Assembly (NCBI GenBank): GCA_018064755.1
Contig: JAGHUP010000005.1
Location: 1-41,293, forward strand
Direction of reading: 5' to 3'
DNA: 41,293 nucleotides
Origin: Candidatus Crickella equi
Lineage (GTDB): Bacteria; Bacillota; Clostridia; Peptostreptococcales; Anaerovoracaceae
In this document: in pieces, positions 41,260 to 41,293 of the stretch
Layout: each line of letters starts with the position of its first letter
Position numbering within the stretch: position 1 is the stretch's first letter
Notes under the pieces: model-generated
Databases searched by the model: none
Told to the model about the DNA's origin: nothing
What the model saw: only the letters and a program-made list of their open reading frames with translations
Position numbers and translations under genes: made by a program

Positions 41260-41293
41260 ATGCTTTCAAAGAATGCAGATAATAGCACATCTC
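41260..41293 (+). CDS. 5' end of a gene running off the window
   Basis: ATG at 41260 preceded by ATGGAGG at suitable spacing and open to the window end (MLSKNADNSTS). TATAGTATAAT-like -10 sequences lie at 41223-41233. Too short to identify. Confidence 0.55.
   Translation, partial: MLSKNADNSTS

Noticed and set aside
1-41293. CRISPR array, insertion sequence or prophage
   Set aside because: No regularly spaced direct repeats, no transposase and no phage structural genes; the XerD-like gene is housekeeping in context.

Overview
The window reads as chromosome of a low-to-moderate GC member of the Bacillota, class Clostridia. Support: strong AGGAGG-type ribosome binding sites, a tig-clpP-clpX-lon-engB block, an rplS-rbgA-rnh order, a thiT gene under a TPP riboswitch, and a lipoprotein-led branched-chain amino acid transporter. 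The protein style resembles Anaerovoracaceae/Mogibacterium-like bacteria, but that placement is a guess. I see no insertion sequence, prophage, CRISPR array or rRNA.

Layout. 1-99 and 41119-41217 are exact 99-bp inverted copies of one repeat, so nearly the whole window is bracketed. 136-558 (minus) is a zinc-ribbon protein. 908-1585 is a TPP riboswitch plus thiT. 1616-2150 has no protein gene but is rich in structure: a 117-bp imperfect inverted repeat, a promoter lying inside a 28-bp near-perfect palindrome, a short apparently non-coding transcript with its own terminator, and copy A of a palindromic repeat family. 2176-5054 holds a BCCT transporter and a divergent PucR-type regulator separated by three evenly spaced GTGCAC-type palindromes. 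5192-9028 carries a hypothetical protein, an MBL/beta-CASP nuclease, murI and a CYTH protein. 9067-14558 is the protein quality-control block tig-clpP-clpX-lon. 14745-18511 has engB, hpt, a PHP phosphoesterase, a small sigma4-like protein, a XerD-like protein with lost catalytic residues, and rplS behind a structured leader. 18590-27935 has cysK (minus), rbgA, a fused RNase HII/RNase HI gene, a small alarmone synthetase, valS, folC and glyA. 27960-30990 has a small P-loop protein, a GC-rich 223-bp imperfect palindrome, an orphan DNA methyltransferase and a convergent YprB-like exonuclease. 31050-34063 (minus) is a second RelA/SpoT-domain protein, lgt and ychF. 34216-34737 is a six-tRNA operon (Met, Val, Asp, His, Gln, Cys). 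34967-41081 is livK-livH-livM-livG-livF plus a PotD-like lipoprotein.

The genes are mostly housekeeping; the novelty lies in small elements. (1) A palindromic repeat of about 75 bp occurs downstream of the BCCT gene, immediately upstream of the ribosome binding sites of both the alarmone synthetase and valS, and as a half copy translated in frame inside the ClpX linker. (2) A perfect 20-bp palindrome (ATGTAAAGTAAACTTTACAT) occurs four times; three copies sit just before the ribosome binding sites of the MBL nuclease, murI and ychF, and three copies supply the stop codon of an upstream gene. (3) The operator-like 28-bp palindrome drives a small unknown RNA. (4) RNase HII and RNase HI are fused in one ORF that keeps an internal start.

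All calls come from reading the sequence by eye. Family names rest on motifs recognised in the translations, and no database search was run.
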